Positions 11,801 to 25,315 of a stretch of DNA of 64,000 nucleotides are shown piece after piece (position 1 is the stretch's first letter; each line of letters opens with the position of its first letter). The stretch spans positions 382,340 through 446,339 of the forward strand of contig NW_019774391.1 in the NCBI RefSeq assembly GCF_001039355.2, given 5' to 3'. Below the pieces are notes generated by a model. The model was not told the origin of the DNA and made no database searches. It saw nothing but the letters and a program-made list of their open reading frames with translations. Source of the DNA: Lingula anatina (lineage: Eukaryota; Brachiopoda; Lingulata; Lingulida; Lingulidae). The position numbers and the translations under genes were made by a program.

Positions 11801-14800
11801 TAGCAATTTGTTTCAAGACATCCATTGTGGTCCTAAATGTTTAAAACCCACTCATCGACAGAAAAAACTGCATAAAGTCACTAGAGTAGGTTTTGTTAAA
11901 ACAACAAAAATTTAATTCATTACATACTGTCGCTTGTTGTTTGGGCATTGTAATATTAACTTCCGAATCTGATGGGTTTTCAGTCTTGTCAGGAAGTCGG
12001 AAATAAAGAGGTCCGTTGTCCTAGAATCTGCTTATTGAAAACGCAAAGGGCATTTTGTACTCCTGATATTTGAAACACCAACTAAGAGTGTATTCCAGTT
12101 GGTAAGTATACAAAATTTAACGCAGAGCTGAGCAGTCAGTGTGTGATCAATCAGCGTGACAACATTAGTAACAACGGCTTCATTTAGTCAGCTACTACTC
12201 TTGAATAATTCAGTTATAATGACACTTGCTGCACGTGTTTGCGTGTTCGGAGTCTTTTACACAAATAATTCAGTTGTTCTTCGGTGCCTTCGTTAGTAAT
12301 AATCACACAAGTTAATCAGCTGCGTTATGCTTTCAAGTTACAACTATAGTTTTTAAACAGCAGCTAAGGCCCTTTTTGACATCGGGGGGTATACATTAGT
12401 GATACAGTCTGTATATCGATACACCAGGGTAGGTTGACAATTTATAAAAATACATGTATGGTTATTCCTAAGCAGGACTTCAGCGCTCCACAGCCGAGAA
12501 ATCAACTAAATAGATCTTATAGAGATATTGTGAAAGGAAGTTAATTTAACACCCTGCAGCGTAATGCATTACATGTTAGGATACCTCAAAGTGTAACGTT
12601 ACATACTGTATCGCTTAATCACCAGATGTGAAAAGGGATTAAAATCAAAGTTATTACTATTCCAGTAAGTTTGTGTCTACCAAGACGCTTTTGTCAGGGA
12701 AGGGAAGAGGTTGTTATATTTGTCTGTACCTGAATAAACTTAACGAGTTGTTAAATGTTCTGTTTTAGACAATACCAGTCGACTGTAATGAGACGAAAGT
12801 CACCACATCAGCAGTATGCCACCTGAGTGAACAAAGTGCGATTTTTGAGAAAAACTTTCCTTTTTGAATGGCGAAAACATAGGCACTGCAATAGCATGAT
12901 GGAACGATTGGGACATTTATGAAGACGTTTGATTTTTGCCTCTGGGATTTATACGAAATTAACCCAGGTTAATGTTTGACCAATAATAAAGGCAGACGGT
13001 TAACATGTTAAGTGTTCGGTAAATTCCGGGACCCAAGGGGACCGACTGTCATTCATCGATATGGACCCTTTCACGTATATAATACCTAACTTGGGCTCCG
13101 TCCCGAGCCACTTGCTTTATTGTCCCCCTAAGTGATTGATTACTATAGGGCACCTTTTAGACGAACCATATCAATCTTAACTATGACAATTGATAAATTA
13201 GATAATACGACATTAGGTACTTCGGTGCACCCAGCAATGAACGAAGTGTTTTATGTTAGGCCCTTTTAACATCCAGCGGTATACTTAAGCGTTGCAGTCT
13301 GTATTAATACACTTTGAGGAGTCCCAAAATGTATACCCTACAGGGGTTTACTCCCTTCCACAAGTTCTCCACTAATCAGTTTCCCGTTGTTTCGTTAAAG
13401 ATAAATAATTGGCTTTGTCGAGCGTGGGGGCTCTGTTTAGGTGAGTCTCTTTAAGTTGCCAATCTCCTAAAGTATACCGGCACAGACTGGATCGCTATAG
13501 TATACTTTGTGAAAATTGGTCTGGGTTCATTGTCTCTTCGTGCCAAAGATCCTCATTGAATTGTTGCCTCACTGGGTTATATATCTCCTCTTGGTTCAGT
13601 AGCATTAAGAATTTAGGAAAGCGCAATGGTAATGGTTTACAATCCGATAATAACGCCTATTAGGACTTACTTGCAGCATTAACTAATGGAGGGTGGGTAA
13701 ATGGACGTCGCTTCTACTCTGGGGAAGCTGCAGGAAATCAGGAAAGGGGGTTAAAGTGGGGGGGGGAGGTAAAATACTCAGTACGATTCTTCTGCCGGAC
13801 CATGGACATATCTCTCATTATGTCCATGGCCGGACAGACGCTCTCACACGAAGCCCTATCTCTGTTTCCGCCCAGTTCACGTAAGAAATGCCTCACCAAC
13901 AGTTTGTATCGACGCAGCAGGAGCATGCCCCCCTCTTCCCCTCGATCAGTGTGGCTCAAGAAAAATTAGACCTCTATAAAATACATGTAAAACCTTTATA
14001 AATATATTAAAAAAGTGTCCTTAGTATCAGGTCTCCTGTATCTATTAGGGACCCCAGTCTCCCTCCTCAGATTTTTCTTTGACAAATGTCACAAGGCAAG
14101 GCTCTGTTCATGTGGTAATAACTGATAAACGTGCCACATTTCGTGCAGGTATCTGTTCTTTAGAAAAAATGAAAGGAAAGATACAGCCTGGATCAATTAG
14201 GAAAAGGAATACCAGTCTTTTAAGGGCACCTTATTGTTGGTTCCGTTCAATTTCCAGTTTTTATCTCTCGGAAGAAGCGCGTGTCCTTAATGCGACAGCA
14301 TTAATTCAATACCTTCGTCATGGATTCTTTTCAAAATACTTAACCTATTTCAAACTTCCTTTGCTTTCATAATAACAAAAACGAAGCATGATAAACATTG
14401 CCCCTTGAAAGTTTAATATTAATTAACCGTAGGTGAATCCACTGATTGCATCTCCAGAGAATCAATGCACGCTGGCGCCTTGTGGCCAACTGAACTCATT
14501 AGGGTGACGATCGACGCTCACCATGATGCCGAGTCGTTTATTTTTAAATTGCTTTCGTTACGATTTTACCCGAATGTCCTTTTTTTATTCAGTGCTATTT
14601 ATTTATCCACGCTTTTTATTTATCTATATGTGCATGAATGTGTTTATTTGTCAAGTTTGGATAATTGATTAAATCGCCGTTTTTAGTATATGAAACAGTA
14701 GGTTTTTTTTTTTCATAAGGAACCGCAAGACGACTCAGGGATGTACGTTTGCAAGTGCAGGAATAGTGGGGTGCTAGTGGAGTAGGGATGTCCACTTATC

Positions 14801-15502
14801 ATCATAGAAACCCATAATGTATCTTCGAATGGATCAGTCGTTTTTAATATTTGGTCGTCTAATCAGGGCTGGTGTTTGAGATAACGAATTATAATTGATA
14901 TCAGGATAGTTGATGTTCAAACCGATTTGACACGGAAATAAATTATTCGGAAAAATTCCAAAGATATGTGCAGATACTAACATTTCACATATAATTTAAC
15001 AATATTGTAAACACGGTAAAGATGTTTTTTTTTCTATTTATCAAACATTTATAAGACTTCGGTTGACTCATTTCGCAGCTAAGTAAATTATCGATGGTGA
15101 TGACATTGAATAAAACACTTTGTTCACCAAACTGCACGAAAATTACTCTAATCATCGTCTTGAGTACAACACTTGCGTCTATAAAAAGTAATGCACACAA
15201 AATGACATTATGACAACATTTCGTCAATGTATAGCGCCTAAGAGATTCTATGCTTTTTAAGAAAATAGCGTTTAAATTCCTAGCAACTATACATGGTTTT
15301 ATAAATTCAATGCTTGTAGATGTAATCCTAAGATGTTGAAACAAATGGAAGTATTAACCTACCTCGAATGAGAATGAGATTCCAACGAGGCCACGTTATT
15401 TGGTTGTGTGGTTGCCCTTAACTCTTGTTCATAAGTCACATCTGTAACTATTATCAGCACAGCGACAAGTCTAACGTACGGTTTGAAGACGCGTGTTGCC
15501 AT
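6975..15502 (-). CDS. Cys-loop ligand-gated chloride channel subunit (glycine/GABA/glutamate-receptor-like)
   Basis: Plasma-membrane pentameric anion channel subunit. Exons (minus): 15502-15363, 10806-10742, 10144-10077, 9653-9424, 9163-9081, 8757-8614, 8021-7672, 7163-6975; every junction is in phase, 422 aa. Residues 1-~24 are a signal peptide. The ligand-binding domain opens with LLKHLFADYDPSVPPNI and includes DIWSPDLFF. The signature disulphide loop is C175-C189 with the canonical 13 residues between. M1 is ~259-283. M2 is preceded by PAR (289-291), the anion-selectivity motif, then ITLGLLTVLTLTTQ. M3 is ~319-343 (YVKAIDVWM) and M4 ~394-412. The M3-M4 cytoplasmic loop is only ~48 residues. 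Loop C lacks the second cysteine pair of glycine and glutamate-gated channels, so the ligand cannot be told: GABA, histamine, pH or an orphan ligand remain possible. Intron 1 is ~4.6 kb. Confidence 0.95.
8851..8894. repeat. Poly-G and (GA)n microsatellite
   Basis: Sixteen G residues followed by about fourteen GA units, in a channel-gene intron. Confidence 0.9.
9738..9852. mobile_element. Possible small inverted-repeat element
   Basis: The left end GTTCACACTAAGGAAA is matched by an imperfect inverted copy ending TTTAGTCTGAAC, about 115 bp apart. It lies in the intron between channel exons 3 and 4. No clear target duplication was found; it may be a decayed MITE. Confidence 0.35.
10807..15362 (-). 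other. Large first intron of the channel gene
   Basis: About 4.56 kb without a recognisable gene. Two loosely related stretches occur at ~12366-12428 and ~13259-13316 (both CCCTTTT..ACATC..GGTATAC..CAGTCTGTAT), suggesting an old dispersed repeat. Open frames at 11535-11915 (plus) and 14985-15344 (minus) show no family motif and are taken as chance. Confidence 0.5.
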
Positions 15503-17743
15503 TGTATTTAAATACCGTACACACGGCATACAGACAAAATGCGCGCTCAGTCTAATTTGTAAGAAGTCGGTCTGGTATTCTTCAAAGAATTGACATGTTA
15601 TATGATTTGGCCAAGGCTCCAGGGACGCAGAAAGCTTGAACAGCTCGAGCTAACCAATCATTCAGCACCTTATATCCGTCTGTTGGTTATGTATTGTTGC
15701 CTCCGAGTGGTAACTTTGAAATTATAACTATTCCCATTGCAGTAAACCGGAACAGAAGGCAAGTCAAGCTCGGCGGCTCAATAGCCGGCAAATGTCCTAG
15801 GAGTGGCAGAACTGTGCTCTATCCATACATTGCATGCCCTGTGACAGGTTGGTCACTTGCGGTCACCCTTTAATATCCTTTACAACTAATTGGTTTTTAT
15901 TTGCCACCACGTTATCATACAAAGTACAGCAGCCGGTTTAATCCATTTTCTTTGGGACATGGATATCATACCTCCTGTTGATGACCGCTAAATAGCCTTT
16001 CAGTGTAAAACATTTTACCCTTGGTTTAGGAATTATGGTAATCTACAACTGATGATCAATCAGATTAAGACCTAATCGTATTTTACCACCTTTAAACTCT
16101 AGGGCTAGAGCTTAAATAGCCTTAATGGAAGCGTCCAGTATAATGACAAAGCGTGCAGTATATCCACAAGTATCAAGTATTTAATTGTTTTATTTTTACA
16201 TAACAAAATTGCTTGCAAATATTCCATTGGATCCAATGTTGTTTTGGATGAATCATATGGACGAATAAAAAGCCGTGGTTGGCAAAGATTTGTTCTTCTT
16301 ATCACACAACATTGGCATTATCTTGGCACGTGGTCTCAAGGTGATCTTTTTAGGATAAGACTAAATTTCTTGAGTACCTCCTCCAAAGATATAACATCAG
16401 AAGTCCACAGAAACTGAAATTAGGTAATGGGCCTATTTCACAAAAAAATTTAAAAGCAGACAGTTGCTTTATATCAATTTACGTCTATTTGTTCTGGAGC
16501 TAAGTATACTTCCATTTGGCCAACTTACAACCAATGTACTTTAATGAGACACGTCCCTGTAGGTAGGAATGTTTCCAATGATAAGCACACTGTTCCGCGC
16601 CTTAATTCGTTTTTCGCAACCATTTCCCCTAACAACTGACATTTCTTCTCCATTTAACACACGTTAAGATAGATGGTTCCAAGTTACGCAAGCAATTACA
16701 TCCTGATTAATTGGACGAATGGATGAATTACCACAGATGATACAGTACTCAGTTATCACCAACCGGTTCGCAGCCAGACTCCAGTTTATGCCATTTCCTG
16801 CTATGAGGACAACGTGATAAATAGGCTGAAGTACCGGGGGCTTATATTATATTATATTATATTATATTATATTATATTATATTATATTATATTATATTAT
16901 ATTATATTATATGTCATTTTAAAAATGAAACTTTTAATTTAAATTATATCTGAATCATTACTTGAACTTACATGTAACACTGATGCGTAGAGTAAGACAC
17001 AATCATCTTTATTGGTCAAACTTCATTTTTTAAATTTAAAAATCAATTTCATTCTCCACATGCATAAGATATATTCTTTAAATGTTCCCAGTTAACTCAT
17101 GTGTAGTATCACAGTAGATATTTTCACCTCCGTTAAAATTCAGGTTTTACGCATATCCTGTTCGTTGTTTTGATATAGATGTAACACCCTGCATACCAAA
17201 AATATATTGTTAAAAATAAATTATTGTTTTTAACTTTTCCTTCATCTGATAAAACATTATTTAACAATTGAAAGTTCGTATCACTTTAGAAATCCATAAC
17301 GTGCAACTGTTCCACTCTGGCAGACTGTTTCTGCCGCGCTGTAGGGTTTGGTTTTGGTTGTGGCCGAGGCACCTGGCGCCGTCTGGCGTCGTAGGGTTCT
17401 ACTTTTTGTCTGCAATGATGAACGTACACGTTTATCTAAAAGCTAGTAGCAGGGAATGAGAGACAGTGACAGTGAAAGTATAGTGCATGAACGGATAGGG
17501 CCTACTATCGTTCTTCTAATTTTGGTATAGTTGCCTAGTAACTAATGTTTTGAAAACAGTTATTTATAGCATGTTTTATCCGGGATGATGACAATCGCAT
17601 CTTTTGGTAATATTGTAAATTAGCTGATAATAGCTGATAAAGCTGATAAAGAATTATTTGTATTACGTTGTTTTAATGCACATCTAGACGGGGATTAATA
17701 AAGACAATGATCGGGACACAAATACAAGCACAGAGTGATAGTT
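15503..17743. other. Intergenic region between the channel gene and the EGF-bearing receptor
   Basis: Holds the upstream region of the channel gene and the 3' untranslated region of the receptor gene. Apart from the pentanucleotide repeat at 16843 nothing was recognised; short open frames here are unsupported. Confidence 0.5.
16843..16912. repeat. (TATAT/ATATT)n pentanucleotide microsatellite
   Basis: About fourteen perfect copies of a five-base AT unit (ATTAT register). Confidence 0.95.
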
Positions 17744-20700
17744 TTACCTCTTTCTGCTCCTGTTCCGACTTAGGGCAAATATCATACAAGGCAGTAGGAG
17801 TAACAGGGCCAGGAGAAAAACAAAGGGAGAGTAACTGACTGATGATTTCAATATGTCTCTATTTGGCAAGCGCCCAAGCGTTGGGGTTGTCGTTGGTGTT
17901 TCTTGCAAGGTCCTTTCACCCGTTACTTGACTTGTTTGGGCGTCAGAAACGGACGTCGCTGGTTGCTGTGTAACACTTAAATCGGTGCTTTCTGGGCTTG
18001 TGGCAAATACGGTCCTTGTGGGATGCAGCTTGACTGAGCTCAGGGGCGCATTTTTTGTTGTAGGTGAAATAACTGTAAATAGACAATGAAAAATGGATAC
18101 GTGCATGGAATTTTGGTGCAAAAATGTAATGCATTAATAGTGCATTGGGTATTGTTTTAGTACTAAAGACTCACTACTGCTTCAATCTCGGTAAAACCCC
18201 ACGATTACGTTAATTGTTTTAACATCCGTTTTTCCTTCGCTTGGCTTAAGCCCAGTGAACGGTGGTTAAAAGCATTCTGACATTTTCATGTTAAGGATAA
18301 ATACAATTTTTATAAAGGGCATCGTCAGTCATTATTTTAAAAGGATGTAGCTTGCCTTTGGGATATATGCAGAGAGCACCTATCAAGAACAGGAGGTCAT
18401 TTAAGTGAACCCAAATCCCATAAACGGGCCTTGTTGATAAACGATTAGCAGTTATTTGCAGCCTATGCATTAAACAATGTGATTCCTAATGGTCTGGTTA
18501 GTTAATAATGCATAACTGTCTCTGAAAGAAATGGATATTTTAAAAACAACGATCGTTTTGCAGACAATAAGGCATCCGAAAGTACTGTATATTTTGTTCC
18601 AAATGTCTCTATGATAAGGCATTATGAAGTGTTACCTTCCATAAGTTGCATATGTAGATCTTGTTTATTAAGGCAATGGAAGATATACGCCATTCTACCA
18701 TTCATCGCGCACTAAAACGTTTTCACACACGGCCGGACACAAATTTTTATTTCTTATAGAGTAACTTCCAAACTTTGTTTCACTTTCACTTACCTTTACC
18801 TATCTGGCAGTTCCTTCCGGTGAATCCAGTCGCACAGATGCAATTGTAGTTGTTGTTCATATCAATACACGTGCCTCCATTTTTACAGGGCTTGCTTATG
18901 CAATCATCTAAAAAACATGGATGCCTTTGCATGATGCTAAATATGATAAACTTTGGCTAAAAGATACGTGATAAAATAGATTTACTAACACGAAAATATA
19001 CATCTAACTGGCTTTAAAATATGGAAACTTAGTATGTATTCCTGCCAAGATGAATGACTTAAAACGCATAAAAGTTTTCACTTTACAAGTAGTATTTGAT
19101 CACATTATCACATTAAATATTACATGTTGTTAACATGGCATACCGTTGGCCCGCAATGTGACGCACACTGATTCACTTGGACGGCTGAAATATTGAAAAT
19201 CAACATAACTTTAAAATGGGCATAATGTATGCCTTCACCTTTGTGAGAAGTCTACGTACGTCCATATTTTATCTATGGCTCGGTTTAAAGGGAGTCAATT
19301 CCATTCAAAAAGAAAGTTCTAGGGGTTACTTTTACATATTTCTTCTGAGAGGGGACGCTCCTGAAGTAAGCGGGAGCAGGTGACACACAGTGTCTCTCCC
19401 TAGAACAGCCATTCATTAGCCTAGTACATTTATCCACTTATTTTATAAACTTCATGGAAAGTGACACGGAATAAAAGAGAGACAGCCAATCTTTGATAAG
19501 CTGTCAAATCAAGGAAGACATATTATACTTTGCAAAATCGACCGCCTCACAGCAGACGACAACGTTTCCAGTCTGGTCGGGTCTTGGCGTCCAGGTCATA
19601 TTCATCCTCACTGTGCCTGGCCTGTGGAGGTCGTCTGGTTCTATGGGACCTTTGATCATACCCACGGGTCCCACCACGTTCACCGATGTCACACTGAAAA
19701 AAGAGAGGACCACATGTACGATGAAATAGGTATAATATGTACTATAGGTCCGTTTATATTTTGGAGTGGATATTTTAATTGGAAACCATACCCCTATAAA
19801 AGCAGAGCAGCTCATCAGATCTGCAGGCCCTTAGCAAAGGGAGCTTCCGTGAACTGTTCAATTTCAGATGTTCTGCTTTGAATAACCAGTAATAAATAAT
19901 AAATCAGATGGCCTAAGTACTAAATGTATCATCTTTGAAGTTTCAAATGAAATTTAAGTTAAACTTTAATGAAAAATGATAAAAAAGGAAAAAAAGATGG
20001 ACAACAATAATGATAAAAAATAATAACAACGATGCTGATGATGACGATAAAGCAAATGTGAGCCAGCTTACGGTGCAGATGCGTTGGCCGCCCTGGCGTA
20101 TATCTCGCCGCGGAAGATGGAGCCACTAGCAATGGAGACAGTTCCATTGGTGGCTGCCCCGCACTGCAAGACTGTGGGGGCAGCATCACACACACCCAAA
20201 TCTGGGAACGTGATTAAAAACTAAAAAAAATGTGCAGAAAGAAATCATTGATAACTGAGACAAAGTGTTTATCTATTTATTTATTTATTTATACTTGAAA
20301 GTCGATCCTTCAAGAGCTCCTCTTTGAAAACGAGGTTCCTTGTTGCTGTCTGGTGTTATTGGTCTCCATACAAGGAACCGGTAATATCACTCAACCAAAT
20401 TTTGATATAAGATTTTTAAAAATAACAAATCACTTGTCATACTTGTAGTACAACTCTGTTAACTAGACTACCAATTTTTGACAAAAATGTGGTTTAACGT
20501 TTAACCTTCCAAAGAATGGTTAACTAGCTCAAACCAAGGCATATGATACGTTTTCCCACCTGCAAGGGCACTGAGCTTAGTTTATCATTCCTAGTTTTGA
20601 TGACACCCCCTTGACGAATGGTGCTTCTAGGGAAATCCTCGATGGTAATGGCCACGGCGTACCATCCGTTTGGAATGTAACCGTTAGCACGGGAAGTGTT

Positions 20701-23700
20701 CATGATCTCGATGGTACATTTTTCCTGTAAGTGAGAATAGTACCTTAAGGCCAAGTAAAACGAGTCTGTATTCAGAGAGCTCACGTTCACCCATCAACAG
20801 TTTAAGCCTAGGTCCAAACCGAACGTACGGGCTGCTACGTGTGGTCTACGGCCGTAAAAATGGGGAAAACGTGGGAGTTCGCGCGTGAGGAGCACGTCCA
20901 CCGTGCGACTTTTGGGAGGACGCAAACAGCACGTTGAAACTTTTCGACATGATCAACAGCCGCTACGTGCGATCTAGCTACGTCCTAACCGGACGCAAGG
21001 AACCTAAAAACCGTGCGTCCAAAACACAGTTCGGACCTAGGCTTTAGTGAGCTGAATGAAACGAAAAAAAAGAACCACAGATTTTCATCTAAAGACAAGG
21101 AGCATAGCACGATTTCATGAATTTCTTTCGCTTCAGACGCGGAATTCTGAGCCATTAAAATATCGAAGATCACCAAATTAAAGTGCTGTGCATGGTTTGT
21201 GACAATACAAAATGTACATGATGGATTAATTCAAAACAATCCAGTGTGAGTTTTCTAAATGCAGGAAAAGCGTACAACAAAAATTTGATAACACCGCCCC
21301 CACTTCCATCTTCGAAAAAAAAAAAGGGAAGAAAGAAAAGAATTTCTAAAAGTAAACTATTACTGCGTTTCCATCAGACGTAATACAAACTGAAAAACAT
21401 TTGCTATTATGGCACACATGAAAAACTCACATAACTGCATTGCCATCGTCTAACGTATTAAATGTCAACACAAACATTCACCTCGTCTAAAAAGGCGTTT
21501 GGTAGCGAGTGGCAAATACTTGCACATTCATCAGTTCCGTAAGCCCATCTGCATCTTACGGTGTCGCGGTCCGGGTCCACCACAGTAAGGTGGAGAATAA
21601 ACTTGCAGTCAGCGTTCCCTCTGTTTAAAATGAAATCCAGTGTCAATTGACAATTAAAACTATAAAAATATTTACAATAGATATCAACTGTAACTCACTC
21701 GGCTCTTACTGCAACTACGAACCATGCTTTTAATAAAATTTGATCGTCATTGACGGTCATTTTTGTTTTTTGATTAGGGTCCATACAAAGTCATACATGT
21801 AACACTATCTTAAAACAATAAAAACATTGTCAAAATGGGGAACCATGGTATAAATATATATAAAACAATAAGAATTAATTAATATTATGTATCCAAACAA
21901 ACGGGTTTCTAGAGAAGCTTCAATAAAAGGCGTTTCGGTTTTGACTTATATATTCTTAAGTGGTATCGCCTTAAGCGTTGGCCTTGGGCATCGACGTCCC
22001 CTGTGATTCCCTGTAAAAATTCTTCCGGTGATGAAACACTGCGCCTAGTGAGTGTTATGTAAAGGGTTGGAATGCGCTGTACCTCCGAGAACCAAGAACA
22101 CGTGCTGAGGTACAGCACGCCACATTCCCGCAGCGTCCAGTTGCCCCCTGCAAGGTGACCATACCCCCACTGGACGTACCTTAAGTATTGTTTATTGACC
22201 TCTAAGTAGATGTTTAAGATAAGACACACGGGGTCTTAGTAAACTGTCACTCTTATCAAAAGGACTGGTAGTTTGTCACCAGTATGAGACGAATGTTTAT
22301 AGATTCTCAAGGAGGGGTGTCAGTGTTGGTACCACCGGTCATTTTCAAACATGAACAAGTAGTGGTCCAAATGCTGTTAACTTTTATAATAACTGGAGAC
22401 TTTTACTTAAAATATCCAACTTATTTCACATTTGTCAAATAATCAATTCGAAAAGGAAATCAGTTCTAAATCGTTTCGGACTTTCTGAAGGACAAGTGCT
22501 GTAAACATCCGAGATATGCACTAGTATGTTCTTCTCACTTCGTGGATTTCTGATAAGTAATATCCATAACGCGAACGATCTGTTGAGGGTGAATGCTAGA
22601 TGGTAACATATCTTTTCTAGTTTTTGATGTTTTTTTTTCGTAGAAGTAGCAACTTCAAAACTCCGTATATATAAATGTGTTCCTCACAAGCTAATTTCCC
22701 TGCTGTTCACGTGGTTGCGTATATTGGTCTATTTTCATGTGCCTTTTTGTCAATTCCTTCAATATAAATGTCTTATACTCCAGTCATAAATCTACCGATA
22801 AGATACATGTACTCGCTTAATTTTGTCAAACACTTCACTTTGTATTATAAATTTATAATCGTTATTTGCTAGCCCTTGCACACCTTAATCAAATAACGTT
22901 GAAAAACAAGTACCTATTCAGTTTTACATTAGGTTGGGGGATCTTGATTACCTGTAGATACCTTTGCTGGCAACAATTGGGCTGCTGTTAGGGCGACCGA
23001 TATCACTGCGGTTTCCCAGATTGACATACGTCTGTATCCGCCAACTCCCGCCAGTTCCATAGCTCAGAGTTCGCCAGGCGTTGCCCGTGAACCTTAGATT
23101 TTAATGGGCATTATCACAAATTGCCTAAGTGAAAAATTTACATTTGGAGAGGTATTTCTTTCAGGGCTACTTGATCAATCACAGAGCTCGAGCCGGGCGT
23201 AGATAGAATTATCTACAAAAACCTAAACACATGATACTTAAATTTTGAAATCATTTGTTTATATTGTAGGACGGACCGGTGATTTGAAAATTTAAAACTG
23301 AAGCTGGGGTGACGGAAATGATATCAATGTAAAGAAATAGTCTCAATGAAACTTCATAGGATCTGCAAGCAGACTTATAAGAAAAGTAGGCTGTTACCAA
23401 TAAAACATATTCTGCGGGGCCGAAACAATGGATCTTTCTAAAATTTAAAGATTGAATTTAATGATTAAAACCTTTACGGTAACAATCAAGGTTTTTAGCA
23501 CCATTAATATAAATTCTGTCACATTACGTTTAATAACGGAAAAACAATTATACAAAATAAATAAATTCTGAAAGACGGGCAGACAAACAGACACACAAAC
23601 AGGCAGACAGAAAAAAAGAGAGTAAATAAACCTACCCTATCTGATACTCTCCTTGATCAGGAAAAGTGTAGCTGAAGGTATTCTCCCCCTGCTCCCACCG

Positions 23701-25315
23701 TTCGAAGTCACTAACGCCCGTCAGCACGTAGGCGTGCTGTGCCAGATTCAATAACCTGCCACACCCATCTAGACACTGCCAGAACCCCTGGGACAGAGAA
23801 CCGTTCTGGCCAACATTGGCGTCAGTGCACCCAGCGCCACATGGTCCTGCACCCTTAGTCCACGCTGCCTGCCAGTTGAAGATGACCTGCAATTAAATAA
23901 CAAACTGGACATACCGAATTTGTTATTTATGGACACTTGTTTCATGGAGGCGTTGTAAAAGACGTGTTTTTAGAATGAAAAGTAGACGCAAGAGCTTAAT
24001 AAGCCCCAACACTCAAATTTGATACAACAAACCGAATAAAAAATATGAAAGATTAAATAATTTAAAAAACAGCAGATTTTAAATACGTTCTTTTTAAATT
24101 CACTATACAGCATCCCCCCTCGACATAGTTCATGACAAGACGCGGGGTTTTAGTTCGGGTGAGACATAATTGAGATGATAGTATTTCTTACTTGTTTTAC
24201 ATCGGTTTCCGAAGGCTTCCAGTTGATGGTTGATCCACAAAAGTGGCTGCCTGAAAATAAGGTAGGATCTATGTCAACTGTCGCGAATCTTAAAACGTGT
24301 GCTTCATTACTGATGGAATATGTTCAAAATACTACGTGTGTGAATCCCGTATCATAAATCTTTATTAGAAAGCAACATCTTGGAAATATGATTAAACAGG
24401 AATTATGTAATGTTTCATATAGTCATTTATTCATACAGTGATGGGAATGTTTTATCAAAATTAAGAATAACAATAAGAAAATAAAACAGTTTAAGTGGCA
24501 AAATTTATAGTTGTACATTGCTTTTCTTTTCTTTTCTTTTTTTTTATTTTGCATTTTGCTCAAAAATCAAACACGCGGACGCAAATGAGGTGTTTTAGGG
24601 AAATCGAAATGTTACGTGTACTTCAACAAAATTGTGCTCACCTTAAATAGCAAACACATTGATCGACAATATTGCGACAGTAAAAAAATGCAAATCAGAT
24701 GAGACGACAAAACATCCACAAAAGCACAGATTTCCAATTCATCAATTGATTGTATAAACTTAGTAAATACTAAAGCTACTATTATTTTCATTGTTGTTAT
24801 TATTATCATTTAGACATTTTTTGGGCAAAACGAAATGATAAAGATGAGTTGATAACTATTTCTGGTGAGTTCCATAAATATGCAAGGTGTGTTAACGTTT
24901 TCTAAGGCATCTAGTTTCGTAAATAAGCATATATATTATCTGAATTTGAAGTATATTACATTACTTAAAGCAAAGTTTTTCAATAATTATTATTAACTCT
25001 AAATTTCCTAGTAGCTCCATCAATATGTAAACGAGAAATAAATATCTGCTAATTTCTCCGTGATAACCCTTATTCCTTCATAGGTAATCATTAATTAATA
25101 TATCATCGCTTATTCTTAAAATTACAAAATAATGTTGAATGGCATCTTTAAAAACCAATGTAAATTTTGACATACATATATTTTTCAAATATAAAAACAA
25201 AATTCAAATTAAACATAATTGTTTTAATCTTAATTAGTGATAGTCTAAGAAATACATTACCATTGATGAGCACAGCGACGAAATGTAGAATGACAAGCAA
25301 CAGCGTTGTAATCAT
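17744..25315 (-). CDS. Type I membrane protein with novel Cys-rich ectodomain and one EGF-like domain
   Basis: Exons (minus): 25315-25261, 24250-24192, 23886-23636, 23092-22952, 21620-21482, 20724-20560, 20220-20072, 19693-19529, 19184-19144, 18907-18800, 18072-17744; all in phase, 533 aa. Residues 1-18 are a signal peptide. The N-terminal region (~19-215) has many Cys and Trp ([49 protein letters not shown]). The middle (~216-375) carries [21 protein letters not shown] and [15 protein letters not shown]. The six cysteines of an EGF-like module are C391, C396, C402, C411, C413 and C422. A Ser/Thr/Pro-rich stalk, a membrane segment (~507-525) and a short basic tail (RNRSRKR) finish the protein. 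I do not recognise a named family. The layout suggests a cell-surface adhesion or recognition receptor; no enzyme motif is visible. Confidence 0.86.
20804..21044. mobile_element. GC-rich inverted-repeat element in receptor intron
   Basis: This 241-bp segment begins AAGCCTAGGTCC and ends GGACCTAGGCTT. It is much richer in G, C and CpG than its surroundings and repeats CTACGTG several times inside (near 20835 and 20962). The ends are bordered by TTT-type bases, but a target duplication is not certain. It lies in the intron between receptor exons 5 and 6. Confidence 0.65.

Noticed and set aside
11535-11915. Plus-strand open frame of 126 codons, open also on the minus strand
   Set aside because: Lies inside channel intron 1, has no family motif or splice support, and both strands are open by chance in AT-rich sequence.
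14985-15344. Minus-strand open frame of 119 codons just downstream of channel exon 1
   Set aside because: It lies in intron 1; exon 1 has a good donor at 15362 and joins in phase to the exon at 10806.
21909-22229. Minus-strand open frame with several cysteines inside the receptor gene
   Set aside because: The flanking receptor exons (ending 22952 and starting 21620) join directly in phase, and no frame of this segment continues the protein.
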